This document shows positions 1-7,915 of a stretch of 43,089 bases of DNA, in pieces. Each line of letters begins with the position of its first letter. The stretch's first letter is position 1. This DNA comes from Lachnospiraceae bacterium (GTDB lineage: Bacteria; Bacillota; Clostridia; Lachnospirales; Lachnospiraceae). The notes beneath the pieces are model-generated. The model saw only the letters and a program-made list of their open reading frames with translations. It searched no databases and had not been told where the DNA came from. The stretch lies in NCBI GenBank assembly GCA_024687655.1, contig JAILEN010000033.1, positions 1 to 43,089 on the forward strand, in the 5' to 3' direction. A program made the position numbers and the translations under genes.

Positions 1-186
1 ACCCTCAAGTCCGGTGAACTGTCCTGCTACGAAGAAAGGCTGTGACAGGAAACGCTGAACCTTACGGGCTCTGGCAACTACTAGCTTTCCGAGGAGGACA
101 AGCTAGTAGTTGCCAGAGCCCGTAAGGTTCAGCGTTTCCTGTCACAGCCTTTCTTCGTAGCAGGACAGTTCACCGGACTTGAGGGT
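1..186. repeat. Perfect 87-bp inverted repeat at the contig end (likely fold-back artefact)
   Basis: Bases 1-87 are the exact reverse complement of bases 100-186, separated by a 12-base loop (TCCGAGGAGGAC). The right arm and the loop read as normal atpD coding sequence ([22 protein letters not shown]...), whereas the left arm is only its mirror image. A perfect palindrome of this size inside a conserved housekeeping gene, ending exactly at the window edge, is the usual appearance of a chimeric fold-back from amplification or an assembly end error. I therefore regard bases 1-87 as not genomic. A real inversion that breaks atpD is possible but much less likely. Confidence 0.9.
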
Positions 187-315
187 AAATATGTTCCCAT
201 AGCAGAGACCATCCGCGGCTTCAAGGAGATCCTTGAGGGTAACATGGATGACGTGGCCGAGGGTCATTTCCTCAATGCAGGAACCATTGACGAAGTACGC
301 GCAAGGGTTTCATAA
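88..315 (+). CDS. atpD: F1 ATP synthase subunit beta, C-terminal fragment
   Basis: This reading frame, not in the ORF track, encodes the last 75 residues of the F1 beta subunit and stops at TAA 313-315. The stretch [20 protein letters not shown] followed by [19 protein letters not shown] is the well-conserved C-terminal helical region of AtpD. The subunit carries the catalytic nucleotide site of the F1 head; the P-loop lies upstream of the window. The 5' part is lost at the contig end, where the sequence folds back on itself (bases 1-87). It is followed 15 bases later by atpC, the normal gene order. Confidence 0.95.
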   Translation, partial: SEEDKLVVARARKVQRFLSQPFFVAGQFTGLEGKYVPIAETIRGFKEILEGNMDDVAEGHFLNAGTIDEVRARVS

Positions 316-330
316 TCGGGAGGTCATTTT

Positions 331-789
331 ATGGCAGAAGGAAATAAGCTTTTTAACATAGAGATCATCACTCCCGAGCGTGTATTTTTCGAGGGAAAGG
401 GATCCATGATAGAGATGAATACCACCGAGGGTGAGATCGGATGTTATCCCATGCATGTGCCCACCACTGTGGTTTTGTCTCCCGGTATCGTGACCATCCA
501 TGATGCACAGGTAGCAGGCGGACTGGAGATACCCGAGCCCATCAGAAACGACGGCAGTCTCATGGCTGCGATCCACGCTGGTTTTGCGGAGATCCTGGGG
601 ACCAAGGTCGTCCTCATGGCTGAGATAGCAGAGTGGCCCAGCGAGATCGACAGGTCACGTGCCGAGGCAGCACAAAAGCGCGCCGAGGGACGCATTGAGG
701 CAAAGACCGAGGAGATGGACATCATGAGGGCCGAGAACTCACTGCGAAAGGCTCTGGTAAGGCAGAAGATCACCTCTTTGGGAGGTTAA
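331..789 (+). CDS. atpC: F1 ATP synthase subunit epsilon
   Basis: This encodes the central-stalk epsilon subunit of the F-type ATPase, which binds gamma and modulates ATP hydrolysis. The 152-residue product has the N-terminal beta-sandwich (FNIEIITPERVFFEGKGSMIEMNTTEGEIG, about residues 8-38), followed by a C-terminal helical hairpin rich in E, K, R and A (about 105-150). The length is slightly above the usual 130-140. The start is supported by GGGAGG about 8 bases upstream. It follows atpD directly and is the last gene of the atp operon, as shown by the terminator at 833-867. Confidence 0.95.
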   Translation: MAEGNKLFNIEIITPERVFFEGKGSMIEMNTTEGEIGCYPMHVPTTVVLSPGIVTIHDAQVAGGLEIPEPIRNDGSLMAAIHAGFAEILGTKVVLMAEIAEWPSEIDRSRAEAAQKRAEGRIEAKTEEMDIMRAENSLRKALVRQKITSLGG

Positions 790-832
790 TGATCGGTTTT
801 TGTGGAAATGTTGATAAAAATATGTTAAAATC

Positions 833-867
833 ACTCCGAATGTGTATAACCACATACGGAGTTTTTT
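833..867 (+). terminator. Rho-independent terminator of the atp operon
   Basis: ACTCCG at 833-838 pairs with CGGAGT at 857-862; the interior adds TGTG/CACA pairing. A run of six T residues follows at 862-867. It lies 44 bases after the atpC stop and separates the ATP synthase operon from the glycan locus. Confidence 0.85.
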
Positions 868-912
868 CATTTTGACATCAGGCTGGGGATAGCCGGCAGA
901 TCGGAAGGAATT

Positions 913-1125
913 ATGTCAATAGGACCGAAAAGCGATAAAGAGATCATTGATGATCTGAAGTTCAGACTCCACAAGCTGGAGGCTGAAGAGGAAAAGCTTC
1001 AAAAGGAGATGGATAGGCTGGCCAGGGAAAAAAGGGCTATTTTGGAGGAGATATCCATGCATTCCTCCAAGGATTACGAGGCGGATATGCTTCAGCTCGT
1101 CTATGAGCAGAGGCATAAAAAGTAA
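913..1125 (+). CDS. Small coiled-coil protein of unknown function
   Basis: This encodes a 70-residue soluble, highly charged protein (SDKEIIDDLKFRLHKLEAEEEKLQKEMDRLAREKRAILEE) with a heptad-like pattern over residues 8-48, predicting one long coiled coil. It has no signal peptide or membrane segment. GGAAGGA lies just upstream of the ATG. It sits between the atp terminator and gmd, 45 bases before gmd, with no terminator in between, so it is probably the first gene of the glycan transcript. I do not recognise a family. It could be a small scaffold or regulator, but nothing in the sequence proves this. Confidence 0.7.
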   Translation: MSIGPKSDKEIIDDLKFRLHKLEAEEEKLQKEMDRLAREKRAILEEISMHSSKDYEADMLQLVYEQRHKK

Positions 1126-1170
1126 GTAAGCGTCTATCCGGACTACAATATAAAATATCAGGAGGACATA

Positions 1171-2220
1171 ATGGCAAAAAAAGCACTTATTACCGGGATC
1201 ACCGGCCAGGACGGCAGTTATCTGGCCGAGTTTTTGCTGGAAAAGGGATATGAGGTGCACGGCATCACCCGTCGCGCATCCATCTCAAATACAGCACGTA
1301 TAGATCATCTCATTGCAGATAATTCTATCACACTTCATGACGGAGATCTGACTGACGCCAATGCACTTTTTCATATCATAGGCGAGATCAGACCGGATGA
1401 GATCTACAATCTGGCTGCGCAGTCTCATGTTCAGAACAGCTTTGACGTACCTATTTATACCGGTGACGTGGATGCACTGGGTGTGCTGCGTATACTGGAT
1501 GCGGTTCATACCCTGGGTATGGACAAGACCTGCAGGATATATCAGGCTTCTACTTCGGAGCTTTACGGTAAGGTGGAGGAGGTTCCCCAGAACGAGAACA
1601 CTCCCTTCCATCCTTTTTCTCCCTATGCGGTGGCCAAGCAATACGGCTTCTGGATGATGAGGGAGTACAGGGAGGCATATGGGCAGTTTGCTGCCAACGG
1701 CATACTTTTCAACCATGAGTCTGAGCGCAGGGGCGAGACCTTTGTTACCAGAAAGATCACTCTGGCGGCAGGTCGTATAGCCGAGGGTCTCCAGGAGACA
1801 CTGTATCTCGGCAATATGGACTCTAAGCGTGACTGGGGCTACGCCAAGGATTATGTTAAGTGTATGTGGCTGATCCTGCAGCAGGATGAGCCGGACGATT
1901 ATGTTATTGCCACCGGCGTACAGCACACGGTACGTGAGTTTGTGGAGCTTGCATTTTCACATGTAGGCATCCAGATCGAGTGGCAGGGCAGTGGTATCGA
2001 CGAAAAGGGTATCAACAAGGCCAACGGAAAAGTGGTTGTGGCTGTGGATGAGAGATTCTATCGCCCCACTGACGTTGTGGACCTCTGGGGAGATCCTACC
2101 AAGGCAAAGACCAAGCTGGGCTGGGATCCCATGGAGACCACTTATGAGGAGCTGGTACGTATTATGGCTGAGCATGACCATGAGCTTGCCAAAAGGGAGA
2201 AGCAATGGGGATCAGTGTAG
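1171..2220 (+). CDS. gmd: GDP-mannose 4,6-dehydratase
   Basis: The enzyme converts GDP-D-mannose to GDP-4-keto-6-deoxy-D-mannose in the cytosol, the branch point to GDP-D-rhamnose, GDP-L-fucose and related sugars. The 349-residue length is typical. It is an extended short-chain dehydrogenase: NAD(P)-binding GITGQDG at residues 9-15, the TSE catalytic segment at 128-130, and YAVAK with Tyr152 and Lys156. The characteristic Gmd stretch [16 protein letters not shown] begins near residue 181. A strong SD (AGGAGG) precedes the ATG. The 3' end overlaps the next GT2 gene by 16 bases, suggesting translational coupling. The partner reductase is encoded at 3415. Confidence 0.96.
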   Translation: MAKKALITGITGQDGSYLAEFLLEKGYEVHGITRRASISNTARIDHLIADNSITLHDGDLTDANALFHIIGEIRPDEIYNLAAQSHVQNSFDVPIYTGDVDALGVLRILDAVHTLGMDKTCRIYQASTSELYGKVEEVPQNENTPFHPFSPYAVAKQYGFWMMREYREAYGQFAANGILFNHESERRGETFVTRKITLAAGRIAEGLQETLYLGNMDSKRDWGYAKDYVKCMWLILQQDEPDDYVIATGVQHTVREFVELAFSHVGIQIEWQGSGIDEKGINKANGKVVVAVDERFYRPTDVVDLWGDPTKAKTKLGWDPMETTYEELVRIMAEHDHELAKREKQWGSV

Positions 2221-2921
2221 TACTTTTGGCATACAAGGAGGAGGAGAACCTCCGCATCCTTTTGCCTGAGATCAAAAAAAACGTAGAAAAATGTGAAAAG
2301 AATTATGAGATTTTGGTGGTGGATACCGAGACACCCCTGGATAATACCGCAGGAGTCTGTGAGGAATTCGGTGCCAGGTATGTGAATCAGCGTGAGCCCG
2401 GTTTCGGCGGAGCCTTCAGGACCGCAATAGAGGAGGCCAGGCAGCAGAAGTTTTTGATCCTGGACAGTGACGGTTCACATCCGCCCAGATATATACCCGA
2501 GATATACAGGAAGTTCAATCATGACAAATGTGATGTGGTCATAGGATCCAGATATTGCAAGGGCGGCGAGTCCAATGATGCAAAGTCCTCCCAGATGATG
2601 TCCCATCTTTTGAATTTTGCATTCAGGATAGCTCTGGGCATCAAGGCCAGGGATCTGTCCACGGATTATCGCATGTACCACACCTCAGATCTAAAAAAGG
2701 TGAAGCTGACCTGCAAAAACTATGATGTGCTGCAGGAGGTGCTTTTGGCCATAAAGCTCAACAAGCCCAAGCACAAGATCAATATCGGTGAGGTGCCGAT
2801 CTCCTTTAACAAGAGGATATACGGTGAATCAAAGCGCCAGCTGTTCAAGTTTATCATGAGTTATGCCGGCACGATATTCAGACTCTTCGGTAAACGTATA
2901 GCAGGTGGTTTCAGACAATGA
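2205..2921 (+). CDS. DPM1-like family 2 glycosyltransferase
   Basis: This is a predicted polyprenyl-phosphate sugar synthase, transferring a hexose from a nucleotide sugar to a lipid phosphate on the cytosolic face. The 238-residue protein has a GT-A fold with [13 protein letters not shown] at the N-terminus and a metal-binding DSD at 87-89 ([11 protein letters not shown]). It lacks the usual long hydrophobic C-terminal helices, as in soluble DPM1. The acceptor-side motif [12 protein letters not shown] resembles the GSRY.GGG segment of DPM proteins. It overlaps gmd by 16 bases and the GtrA gene by 4. Given gmd and the rmd-like gene alongside, the donor is plausibly a GDP-sugar (GDP-mannose or GDP-D-rhamnose), which is inference. 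Confidence 0.88.
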   Translation: MGISVVLLAYKEEENLRILLPEIKKNVEKCEKNYEILVVDTETPLDNTAGVCEEFGARYVNQREPGFGGAFRTAIEEARQQKFLILDSDGSHPPRYIPEIYRKFNHDKCDVVIGSRYCKGGESNDAKSSQMMSHLLNFAFRIALGIKARDLSTDYRMYHTSDLKKVKLTCKNYDVLQEVLLAIKLNKPKHKINIGEVPISFNKRIYGESKRQLFKFIMSYAGTIFRLFGKRIAGGFRQ

Positions 2922-3415
2922 CAGATAAAAAGAAGCTTTTAGATCAGATCTTCAGGTTCGGAGTGGTGGGCTTTTCCAGCTTTCTGATCGATTTTCTGAT
3001 CACCAATATCATTGCCCTTGTAATGAGGCAGGCGGGCACGACTCCTACAACGGCGGCTATGACCGGCGCCGTTTTCGGATTCGTGATATCCATCATTTTC
3101 AACTATATCCTCTCCATGCACTGGGTTTTCGAGCGCAGGGACGAGATGGACAGACGCAAGGAGTTCGTCATTTTTGTGGTTCTAAGCGTCATAGGACTGG
3201 GGCTTAATGAGCTCATCATCCTGATATGCATGACCATGATAGATGGTATCGGCTGGTGCGGCGCCTTTACACAGTGGTGCACGGACATCGCCAATTTTGT
3301 ATTCCCCATGACCTTTGAGGGTATGGCTACTGCCGGGTCCAAGATCATCGCTACCGGTATAGTGATGGTTTACAATTTCGTGACCAGAAAGAAGTTTTTG
3401 GAGAAAAAGGACTGA
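2918..3415 (+). CDS. GtrA-like membrane protein (lipid-linked sugar flippase candidate)
   Basis: The 165-residue protein has four predicted membrane segments (roughly residues 12-34, 42-64, 83-103 and 143-161) and the GtrA-family start FRFGVVGFSSFLIDFLI. GtrA proteins are thought to move polyprenyl-phosphate-linked monosaccharides across the membrane, and commonly lie beside a DPM1-like GT2, as here. The ATG overlaps the stop of that GT2 gene (ATGA). A hydrophilic insert between segments 3 and 4 (GWCGAFTQWCTDIANF) makes it a little longer than the typical 120-150 residues. The function is known for the family; the substrate is inferred from context. Confidence 0.88.
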   Translation: MTDKKKLLDQIFRFGVVGFSSFLIDFLITNIIALVMRQAGTTPTTAAMTGAVFGFVISIIFNYILSMHWVFERRDEMDRRKEFVIFVVLSVIGLGLNELIILICMTMIDGIGWCGAFTQWCTDIANFVFPMTFEGMATAGSKIIATGIVMVYNFVTRKKFLEKKD

Positions 3416-4371
3416 TGAAAAAGTATCTGATAACCGGTTTTTCCGGTTTTGTTGCCAGACATTTTTTGGATCATCTTTATGATAAAAAGGAGGACTGCGA
3501 GGTCCTGGGAGTGGATGTCAATCCCCCCAGACTGGATATGTCCCGGTACACCGACAGGTTCGGGGTGGATTTTAAGCAGGTCAATCTTTTGCAAAAGGAT
3601 GAGTTTGCAGATATAGTACGGGAGTTTCAGCCGGATTTCGTATTGCATCTGGCGGCATTTTCCAGCGTATCCTATAGCTGGCAGCATCCTACGGAATGTG
3701 TTTTAAACAATACCAATATATTTCTGAACGTGGCCGAGGCGGTTCGGGCCATGGACAAGCCCTGCCGCATTCTTTCAGTGGGATCATCCGAGGAATACGG
3801 CAATGTGGATAAGTCCCAGATGCCCCTTCGGGAGGACATGCCCCTCAAGCCGGTGAGTCCCTATGCGGCGGCCAGGGTTTCCCAGGAGCTTTTATCCAAG
3901 GTCTATGTGGATGGCTTCGGCATGGATATCGTGCTGACACGCTCCTTCAATCATTTCGGACCCTATCAGGATGACAGGTTCGTCATACCCAGCTTTTTAA
4001 AGCGTATCATGGCTATCGCGGATTCAGGCAAGAGCGAGGGCGTGATAGAGACGGGAGATACCACCATCATCCGTGATTTCGTGGATGTAAGGGATGTGGT
4101 AAGGGCCTACTATCTGCTCCTTCGAGAGGGAGAGCCCGGTGAGGTATATAATGTCTGTGGCGGAAAGGGTATCGCCCTGTCGGATCTCATTACGGAGATG
4201 GCTGATATACTAGGCGTCACCGTGGAGGGACGGGTGAATCCCGATTTTGTCAGGCCTGACGACAACAGGGTGGTGATCGGATCATATGACAAGATCTATA
4301 ATCATGTGGGATGGAGCCCGGAGATTTCACTCAGGCAGACTATTTCGGATATGATAGCGACGAAAGAGTAA
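3415..4371 (+). CDS. rmd: NAD-dependent epimerase/reductase, GDP-6-deoxy-D-mannose reductase-like
   Basis: This is an extended short-chain dehydrogenase of 318 residues, likely reducing GDP-4-keto-6-deoxy-D-mannose to GDP-D-rhamnose, the step after Gmd. It begins with a Rossmann motif ITGFSGFVARH (residues 6-16), in which Ala14 takes the place of the third Gly. LHLAAFSSVSYSW and TRSFNHFGPYQ are typical of Rmd-like proteins. The catalytic position reads YAAAR (Tyr150, Arg154), an Arg where Lys is normal. It starts at the last base of the GtrA stop codon, with GGAG upstream. Alternative products such as GDP-6-deoxy-talose or another 6-deoxyhexose cannot be excluded from sequence, so the gene symbol is tentative. 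Confidence 0.78.
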   Translation: MKKYLITGFSGFVARHFLDHLYDKKEDCEVLGVDVNPPRLDMSRYTDRFGVDFKQVNLLQKDEFADIVREFQPDFVLHLAAFSSVSYSWQHPTECVLNNTNIFLNVAEAVRAMDKPCRILSVGSSEEYGNVDKSQMPLREDMPLKPVSPYAAARVSQELLSKVYVDGFGMDIVLTRSFNHFGPYQDDRFVIPSFLKRIMAIADSGKSEGVIETGDTTIIRDFVDVRDVVRAYYLLLREGEPGEVYNVCGGKGIALSDLITEMADILGVTVEGRVNPDFVRPDDNRVVIGSYDKIYNHVGWSPEISLRQTISDMIATKE

Positions 4372-4374
4372 TAC

Positions 4375-5400
4375 ATGGCAGAATCTATCAGGATAAAAAA
4401 AGAGGACCTGGGCTTCTTTGCAGCCCAGGCTGCCTTTATGATATTTGCGGTGATCCGCTTTTATGACAGGTCCTTTGTTCCTATGAGGAACATGCACTTT
4501 GACAGACTGCTGGATAAGAAAACGGCCTGTATGGGATGCGCGGTCTATTTTTTTGTCATTCTTTTGTTTTCCCTCGTCAGTCTGGCCCATGCCCGGGAGG
4601 AAAAAAAGAAGCAGGTGGCATTTTTGCTGACAGCCATGTCAGTTGTGTTTGTACCTGCCTTTCTTCCGGAAAACTACCTGGGTGTGATTGACATGTATTC
4701 GGCCATCCTGGGCTTTTTAGCACTGATGCTTTTGCACTGCAAATATGCTGACAGGTTTGCCGGGATACTGATCTTTCTGATGATCAGATGGGATATCACT
4801 TCGGCATTTACCTGGGGCATCTGGCTTTTGGCCTACACCTTTTACCTTACCTACAGAGACAGGGAGAGCGTCAGCGAGGAGCCTTCGGGAGGGAAAAAGA
4901 TCGCCCTGGCATTTGCCACTGCCATGTTTGTGGCGGGCTGTGCCATTCCCAGAGGTGGAAATACCAGCTGGGACAGGGCTTTTGAACCCAGGTATGAGTT
5001 GACTTCCACCCAGGGTATCATCACCCTGATCTTTTTGATCCCCTTCGCGGTTTTGTATCTGAGACTGCTTTATCATCTCGCATCCGAGATGAGGCGGTTT
5101 ATGCCGAGATTGAGTTACTATTGCCTGTTTTTTGCCGCTCTTTTAGGCTTTACGGTGTGGTATTTGAAGGGGGATCTCTACAGGGCGATATTGTATCTGG
5201 CCGGTGAGTCCATTCTTGGAATGCTGGTTTTGGTCCAGGGCGAGCGGCTTCGGGGCTACGAGCTTCCTGCATCCCACAAGAGTATCTGGGATTCTTCCAG
5301 GTGGGTCAGGGTATTTTTGCTTTTGTATCTGGTCTTTGTGATGTTTTTCTTCGTGTATGGCAGACCCCTGCTTTTGGAAGAACAGCTATTGAAATATTGA
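4375..5400 (+). CDS. Polytopic membrane protein of unknown function
   Basis: The 341-residue protein has about nine hydrophobic segments separated by short charged loops, and ends in a membrane segment with a short tail. I do not recognise a family. The loop after segment 6 carries IPRGGNTSWDRAFEPRYEL, the only sizeable non-membrane stretch with conserved-looking aromatic and acidic residues. It starts 4 bases after the rmd-like gene and ends 11 bases before another unknown polytopic protein, so it is part of the same transcript. A role in lipid-linked glycan handling is suggested by context only. Confidence 0.7.
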   Translation: MAESIRIKKEDLGFFAAQAAFMIFAVIRFYDRSFVPMRNMHFDRLLDKKTACMGCAVYFFVILLFSLVSLAHAREEKKKQVAFLLTAMSVVFVPAFLPENYLGVIDMYSAILGFLALMLLHCKYADRFAGILIFLMIRWDITSAFTWGIWLLAYTFYLTYRDRESVSEEPSGGKKIALAFATAMFVAGCAIPRGGNTSWDRAFEPRYELTSTQGIITLIFLIPFAVLYLRLLYHLASEMRRFMPRLSYYCLFFAALLGFTVWYLKGDLYRAILYLAGESILGMLVLVQGERLRGYELPASHKSIWDSSRWVRVFLLLYLVFVMFFFVYGRPLLLEEQLLKY

Positions 5401-5410
5401 CGGTGTTTGG

Positions 5411-6646
5411 ATGAATAAGGTTAAAAAGGACTATATTGCCGTACTCGGCGTATTCGGACTCATTGTATTTTTTACCTCCTGTCAGTGGAGGGTGAGATCC
5501 TATAATACCACGATGCTGGCACTTGACTATAAAAACGGGTTTACCTCCAGAGCGCTTTTGGGCACCATATATCATATCCTTGATGGGATACTGCCCTTTG
5601 ATATGATATGCTACCCGGCGGCCTTTGTATTTGCACTGATTATGACGCTTTTGTTTTTGGTGCTGATACTTTTCTTTGCCCATGCCTGCTTAAAGAGAGC
5701 GGATTCAAAGCTTTCGGATGCGATACAGATACTGCTTCTGATGTTTATCGCTGTTTCCATGTCTACCTTTTCCGGAGGCTATAACTTTTTGAGAGTGGAC
5801 ATCTTTATGCTGGCGGTGAGTATGCTGGGAGCTCTGTGCATTATTTCAAAAAAGGCCGAGTTTTTGGTGATACCCATGTCGGCCATCGGGGTGATGTTCC
5901 ATCAGGGATATGTATTCATGTATTTCAACATCATCCTTGTGCTCCTTGTTGCTAGGTTTATTGATGCACAAAATAACCGCGACAAGATCAGGTATGGGGT
6001 ATATTTTGCGTTCAGCTTTCTGGTGGGATCCGTGCTGTTTTTGTACTTTGAGCTTTTCTCCCGCAACAGCGGTGAGGAGGTTTATGAGACGGTTGTGGCG
6101 GAGGCGGAGGCCCTGTCCTACAACGGGATATATCACACCACCCTTTTGGCCCATGAGGTTTTGGGCATTGATCTGGGGGATACTGAAAAGGGACTTCGTC
6201 TGGTGAACCGGATACAGTTTCCCATCTACATCCTGGTGATGATACCCTTTATAGTATTTTTCATCATCATGTTTGCCGGGATATTTTCGGAGGCGAAAAG
6301 AGCGCAGGCCAATCGCTTCAAATATCTGTGCATTCTGGTGGGACCCCTTACAATGCTGCCTGATTTCTTGTTAAAAGTAGATTATGGCCGCTGGGTGATG
6401 AGTGTAGTGGCGTATTATTTTGTGGTCCTATTGGCCCTTTTGGCCATGAGGGACGCTCCTGTGGAGTCCGTGATGGCCAGGTTGAACGTAAAGCTTTCTG
6501 CCAGGTTGTGGAGTTATATGCTTTTGGCCTATCCGGTGTTTTTCCTTCCCTACTGGGATGTGGACATATGTGAGGCCATGCGTTCAGCCAACAGATGGCT
6601 GGCGGATGTGATCCCCCATCTGTACAGATATGTGGAATGGTGGTAG
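5411..6646 (+). CDS. Polytopic membrane protein, possible GT-C-like or polymerase-like role
   Basis: The 411-residue protein has about ten predicted membrane segments. The N-terminal part carries TSCQWRVRSYNTTMLALDYKNGFTSRALLGTIYHIL, an extracytoplasmic loop with D and R residues in the place where GT-C proteins have catalytic acids. MFHQGYVFMYFNI around residue 162 recalls EpsG/Wzy-like proteins, but the match is weak. Frequent aromatic residues near membrane borders and the operon position between other sugar-transfer genes support a surface-glycan role. It is not assignable to a named family from sequence alone. No strong SD is visible, so translation may depend on coupling to the preceding gene. 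Confidence 0.68.
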   Translation: MNKVKKDYIAVLGVFGLIVFFTSCQWRVRSYNTTMLALDYKNGFTSRALLGTIYHILDGILPFDMICYPAAFVFALIMTLLFLVLILFFAHACLKRADSKLSDAIQILLLMFIAVSMSTFSGGYNFLRVDIFMLAVSMLGALCIISKKAEFLVIPMSAIGVMFHQGYVFMYFNIILVLLVARFIDAQNNRDKIRYGVYFAFSFLVGSVLFLYFELFSRNSGEEVYETVVAEAEALSYNGIYHTTLLAHEVLGIDLGDTEKGLRLVNRIQFPIYILVMIPFIVFFIIMFAGIFSEAKRAQANRFKYLCILVGPLTMLPDFLLKVDYGRWVMSVVAYYFVVLLALLAMRDAPVESVMARLNVKLSARLWSYMLLAYPVFFLPYWDVDICEAMRSANRWLADVIPHLYRYVEWW

Positions 6647-6655
6647 AGAGCAGCT

Positions 6656-7915
6656 ATGCATACGAACAATGAACGATCAAAACTTTATATATCTACGACA
6701 GTATATGTGGCAGGTCTGATACTCTGCGCATTTTGCGGTATCTTCCTCGGTCATCCCGACGCCCATACCCTCTCGGGCTGGGCAAAGGATCTTTTGGACT
6801 GCACTTTTTCGGGGAGATTCTCCCAGTTTCCGGAGTATACCTATGAGCTAAGGAACAACGCCACTAATTACAGTATGCTGGCCAATGTACTGATGGCGCT
6901 GTTGATGTATCCCGTGCATGCCATTGATGATGCCATGTCCCTTAATATGGATATTTACGGATATGTGTTCTACGAGAAACTGATGATACTGGCCATAACC
7001 TATATCGACGTGCACCTCTTCGGCAGCCTTTTGGACGATCTGGGCTACAGCACGGCCAATCGACGCTACGCAAAAGGGCTTTTCATGTGCTCGTCCATAG
7101 TCTGTGTGGCTACGGTGGCAAAGGGACAGACCGACGCCATAGTCATGCTTTTCGTATTTATCGCTGCGAAGTTGTTTACCAAAAAGAAGTATGTCCTTAC
7201 CGGGCTGATGCTGGGTATTTCCCTTGTGATCAAGCCCTTTACCGTGATCCTGGCGGCTCCGGTGCTTTTGCTTTTGATCGGAGAAGTCAACCTGTTCGGA
7301 GTGATCCTCCCGGGGATAGCAGCGGTGGCACCATTTTTCATCGACCAGATCGCAACCAGGCTATTGTGGCCCCGTTATTTTGAGATGAAGCTCCATGCGG
7401 ATGATGTGGCGCGGATACTCTTTGGCAGGACCCGCACGGAGGGTCTCTTTGCGGAGGTCATCGGAAATGTGGAGCTTTTCTTCGCCACAGCCCTTGTGGT
7501 CTGCTTCATCTGTCTGTATAAGGGAGTGAATAAAAAAGTAAAAAGGGGTGATTACGGCATATACCCCATGATCATGTATATTGCACTGGGCGCCTTTGTG
7601 TCTGCCACATATTACTGGTTTATCATCGTGCTGCCTCTGTGGATACTTCTGGGCTTTCGGATGAAGAGCCGCTGGTGCCTGCTGGTGCTTCTGCTGGGAA
7701 ATTCCCTTGGAGCCCTGGTTCCCCTTTTGCTGAATGAAATATCATATCACGTTTCATTTTTCTACAATCTCCCCGGTCATCTGTGGGGCGCAGGCATGCC
7801 GGTCCAGTTCTATACGGGGATATACAGGGAGATAATAGTCAGATCCTCCGTCACACTGTTTATCGTAACTCAGATCGTGCTGGTGGTGCTGTATGCCATG
7901 GAGGAGGACCGATGA
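6656..7915 (+). CDS. GT-C glycosyltransferase, GT87-like
   Basis: The 419-residue protein has ten or more membrane segments. Features resembling GT87/PimE-type polyprenyl-phosphate-sugar transferases are an N-terminal segment followed by a long extracytoplasmic loop with acidic residues (GHPDAHTLSGWAKDLLDCTF), then a conserved-looking KGQTDAIVMLFVF and a later LVIKPFTVILA. In many GT87 proteins a similar G.D.. and KP..... spacing is present. It would transfer a sugar from polyprenyl phosphate outside the membrane. GAGAG lies upstream of the ATG, and the stop overlaps the next start (ATGA). The sugar is unknown. Confidence 0.75.
   Translation: MHTNNERSKLYISTTVYVAGLILCAFCGIFLGHPDAHTLSGWAKDLLDCTFSGRFSQFPEYTYELRNNATNYSMLANVLMALLMYPVHAIDDAMSLNMDIYGYVFYEKLMILAITYIDVHLFGSLLDDLGYSTANRRYAKGLFMCSSIVCVATVAKGQTDAIVMLFVFIAAKLFTKKKYVLTGLMLGISLVIKPFTVILAAPVLLLLIGEVNLFGVILPGIAAVAPFFIDQIATRLLWPRYFEMKLHADDVARILFGRTRTEGLFAEVIGNVELFFATALVVCFICLYKGVNKKVKRGDYGIYPMIMYIALGAFVSATYYWFIIVLPLWILLGFRMKSRWCLLVLLLGNSLGALVPLLLNEISYHVSFFYNLPGHLWGAGMPVQFYTGIYREIIVRSSVTLFIVTQIVLVVLYAMEEDR

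Noticed and set aside
444-773. Minus-strand ORF of 109 residues over atpC
   Set aside because: Shadow of a conserved gene; no SD and no recognisable protein.
872-877. Perfect TTGACA hexamer before the small coiled-coil gene
   Set aside because: No acceptable -10 lies 16-19 bases downstream, so I do not call a promoter.
1285-1926. Minus-strand ORF of 213 residues over gmd
   Set aside because: Shadow of a strongly conserved enzyme gene.
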